The position numbers and the translations under genes are program-made. Positions 6,222-7,153 of a DNA stretch of 7,153 bases are shown here, in pieces. How positions within the stretch are numbered: the first letter of the stretch is position 1; each line of letters begins with the position of its first letter. A model generated the notes under the pieces. That model was not told the origin of the DNA. It searched no databases and worked only from the letters and a program-made list of their open reading frames with translations. The stretch is from Dehalococcoidia bacterium (GTDB lineage Bacteria; Chloroflexota; Dehalococcoidia; E44-bin15), in the NCBI GenBank assembly GCA_030619615.1, contig JAUXBC010000037.1, forward strand, positions 1-7,153. The letters run 5' to 3'.

Positions 6222-6497
6222 ATGTCTACGCTACAAGACTTTCAGGCAGGGGATAACGTGGAAATCTTAGGCCTCGAACCATACAGAAACCCAGATTTCC
6301 CCTTCGATCTCTTCAAGGGAAGGCATGGCACCGTCACTGAGGTAGATAGCCATAATCTTGCCATTTGGGTTCGACTTGAGGCGGCGGAGCCTTTGCCCTT
6401 TGAGCCCTGGGAACTCACAAAATCGAAATCAAGGCAGTCGAAGTCCAAGGGGGTTATCGGTAGAATGGCGGCGACGCTCGGGGGGCCCCTCTCCTAG
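6222..6497 (+). CDS. Small hypothetical protein, SH3/KOW-like
   Basis: 91 residues, not recognised. No signal peptide or membrane segment. Residues about 8-66 look like a small beta-barrel: a GDNVEIL opening strand, FKGRHGTVTEVD with the G-x-x-G-x-V turn typical of SH3/KOW-like folds, NLAIWVRLE, and PFEPWEL, which resembles the closing strand of such modules. A 10-residue insertion (PYRNPDFPFD, 20-29) lies between the first two strands. The tail (67-76) is rich in Ser and Lys and could touch nucleic acid. Its own promoter and the strongest ribosome binding site here argue that it is real and well expressed. KOW-like folds often bind RNA or ribosomes, but that is only a structural analogy. No functional partner is evident next door. 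Confidence 0.75.
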   Translation: MSTLQDFQAGDNVEILGLEPYRNPDFPFDLFKGRHGTVTEVDSHNLAIWVRLEAAEPLPFEPWELTKSKSRQSKSKGVIGRMAATLGGPLS

Positions 6498-6566
6498 GGA
6501 TACTAACCCGAAACAATGACCGCAGCCCAGGTTGCCCGAACCGAGTGCAAGCAATCATAAATCCGT

Positions 6567-6593
6567 AGGAGAGGCGGCAGGTGGCCCTCTCCT
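6567..6593. repeat. Hairpin I in convergent intergenic region
   Basis: AGGAGAGG (6567-6574) and CCTCTCCT (6586-6593) form a perfect 8-bp stem with an 11-base loop. No T-run follows on either strand. It sits between convergent genes and may act as a weak or factor-assisted terminator or RNA-stabilising element. Confidence 0.5.
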
Positions 6594-6600
6594 CCGTTCA

Positions 6601-6630
6601 AGGGGGGCTCTCAGCGATGGGAGCTCCCCT
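6601..6630. repeat. Hairpin II in convergent intergenic region
   Basis: Bases 6601-6612 pair with 6619-6630 in a 12-bp GC-rich stem with two G-U pairs on the plus strand and a 6-base loop. It lies 7 bases after hairpin I. No T-run on either strand. It is probably an mRNA 3'-end element for the converging genes. Confidence 0.55.
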
Positions 6631-6690
6631 CTTGACGGTATCGACCGAAAATTGAAAACGTTATCACCCTCACCACCGATGCCTGTATTT

Positions 6691-7153
6691 CTATTCGAAG
6701 CTTCTTATCTCCACCTCTATCCCCTCCTGGCCTATGGTGAGGATTCCGAGCGAGGCGGGGTTTCTAAAGGAGGGGTAGGCCTGGCCCGGGTTTAGGAAGA
6801 CCACGCCCCCTATGGTCTTGTGGCAGGCCTCGTGGGTATGTCCGAAGAGGATTATGTCAACCGCAGAGAACTTTTGCGCTATATCCTCCTCGATGTCCCA
6901 GGGCGGACCGCCCCAGGCGGGGTGGATGACCCCTATCCGCCTTCCTTCGACCTCAAACACTGTCTTATCCGGCAGTTCCTCTCGAATCTCCCTGGGGTCA
7001 ATATTGCCGTATACACCGATGAAACGCCTCGACAGATGGCGCAGCTCGCTCAAGAGAGCAATGCTGCTATAGTCTCCACAGTGGACCACCCAGTCAGCCT
7101 CGGCCAGTTCCTTCAACAGTTCGGGAGGTAGCCTTTCCAGGCTCCTGGCGTGG
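6691..7153 (-). CDS. YfcE/MJ0936-type metallophosphodiesterase, C-terminal part
   Basis: Calcineurin-like phosphoesterase with two-metal catalysis on phosphodiester bonds. The natural substrate of this family is often unknown. The gene runs off the right edge; 153 residues are visible, starting at the histidine expected in the SDTH motif. Later motifs are present in order: VVHCGDY (GD block), VYGNID (GN block), GVIHPAWGG (metal histidine), and FGHTHEA (GHxH block), followed by FLNPGQAY and a short C-terminal strand. The visible part therefore lacks only the first few residues, and the true start lies beyond 7153. An in-frame TTG at 7114-7116 would drop the first metal histidine and is not the start. 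After the metal histidine the usual HG is replaced by HPAWGGPPW, an insertion that may reshape the active-site rim. It converges on the 6222 gene. Confidence 0.92.
   Translation of the reverse strand, partial: HARSLERLPPELLKELAEADWVVHCGDYSSIALLSELRHLSRRFIGVYGNIDPREIREELPDKTVFEVEGRRIGVIHPAWGGPPWDIEEDIAQKFSAVDIILFGHTHEACHKTIGGVVFLNPGQAYPSFRNPASLGILTIGQEGIEVEIRSFE

Noticed and set aside
6532..6795. Plus-strand 87-codon open frame across the convergent intergenic region
   Set aside because: It spans both hairpins and the 3' end of the opposing phosphodiesterase gene, with low-complexity composition and no ribosome binding site.

Overview
This looks like a chromosomal segment of a moderately GC-rich bacterium. 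Evidence for bacteria: clear Shine-Dalgarno sites, sigma-70-type promoters, intrinsic terminators and tightly overlapped genes. No gene is diagnostic of a lineage. The style (an isolated comEA/comEC pair, an SLBB-plus-helix-hairpin-helix ComEA, a daunorubicin-type ABC exporter) would suit an environmental Chloroflexota (Dehalococcoidia-like) or Gram-positive-like anaerobe, but that is a low-confidence guess. No mobile element, CRISPR array, tRNA or rRNA was seen.

Region 1 (1-2270, minus strand) is a compact operon read right to left. A near-consensus promoter is followed by a short leader and a strong ribosome binding site, then ilvE (branched-chain aminotransferase), a DrrA-type ABC ATPase that overlaps ilvE by 17 bases and probably starts with TTG, and the first 82 codons of the ABC-2 permease, which overlaps the ATPase by 4 bases (ATGA) and runs off the left edge.

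Region 2 (2270-3040, plus strand) begins with a gene-free stretch. It holds a possible promoter, an 11-bp hairpin and a strong intrinsic terminator ending only about 20 bases before the next start codon, so it is a candidate small RNA or attenuating leader. The gene after it encodes a small membrane-anchored protein with a Cys-His-Asp transglutaminase/papain-like core and a glycine-every-fourth-residue motif. A second strong terminator closes the unit.

Region 3 (3050-6106, plus strand) carries comEA and comEC, the membrane DNA receptor and the DNA-uptake channel with its metallo-beta-lactamase domain. This points to natural transformation or DNA scavenging.

Region 4 (6107-7153) has a good promoter and a near-perfect ribosome binding site driving a 91-residue uncharacterised SH3-like protein. 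A 193-base convergent intergenic stretch with two tandem hairpins follows, then a minus-strand YfcE/MJ0936-type metallophosphodiesterase whose start lies beyond the right edge.

The items most worth a second look are the leader RNA with its small cysteine-peptidase-like gene, the strongly translated 91-residue protein, and a 19-base exact repeat shared by the 3' end of comEC and the convergent intergenic region. I found no convincing multi-gene novel system.
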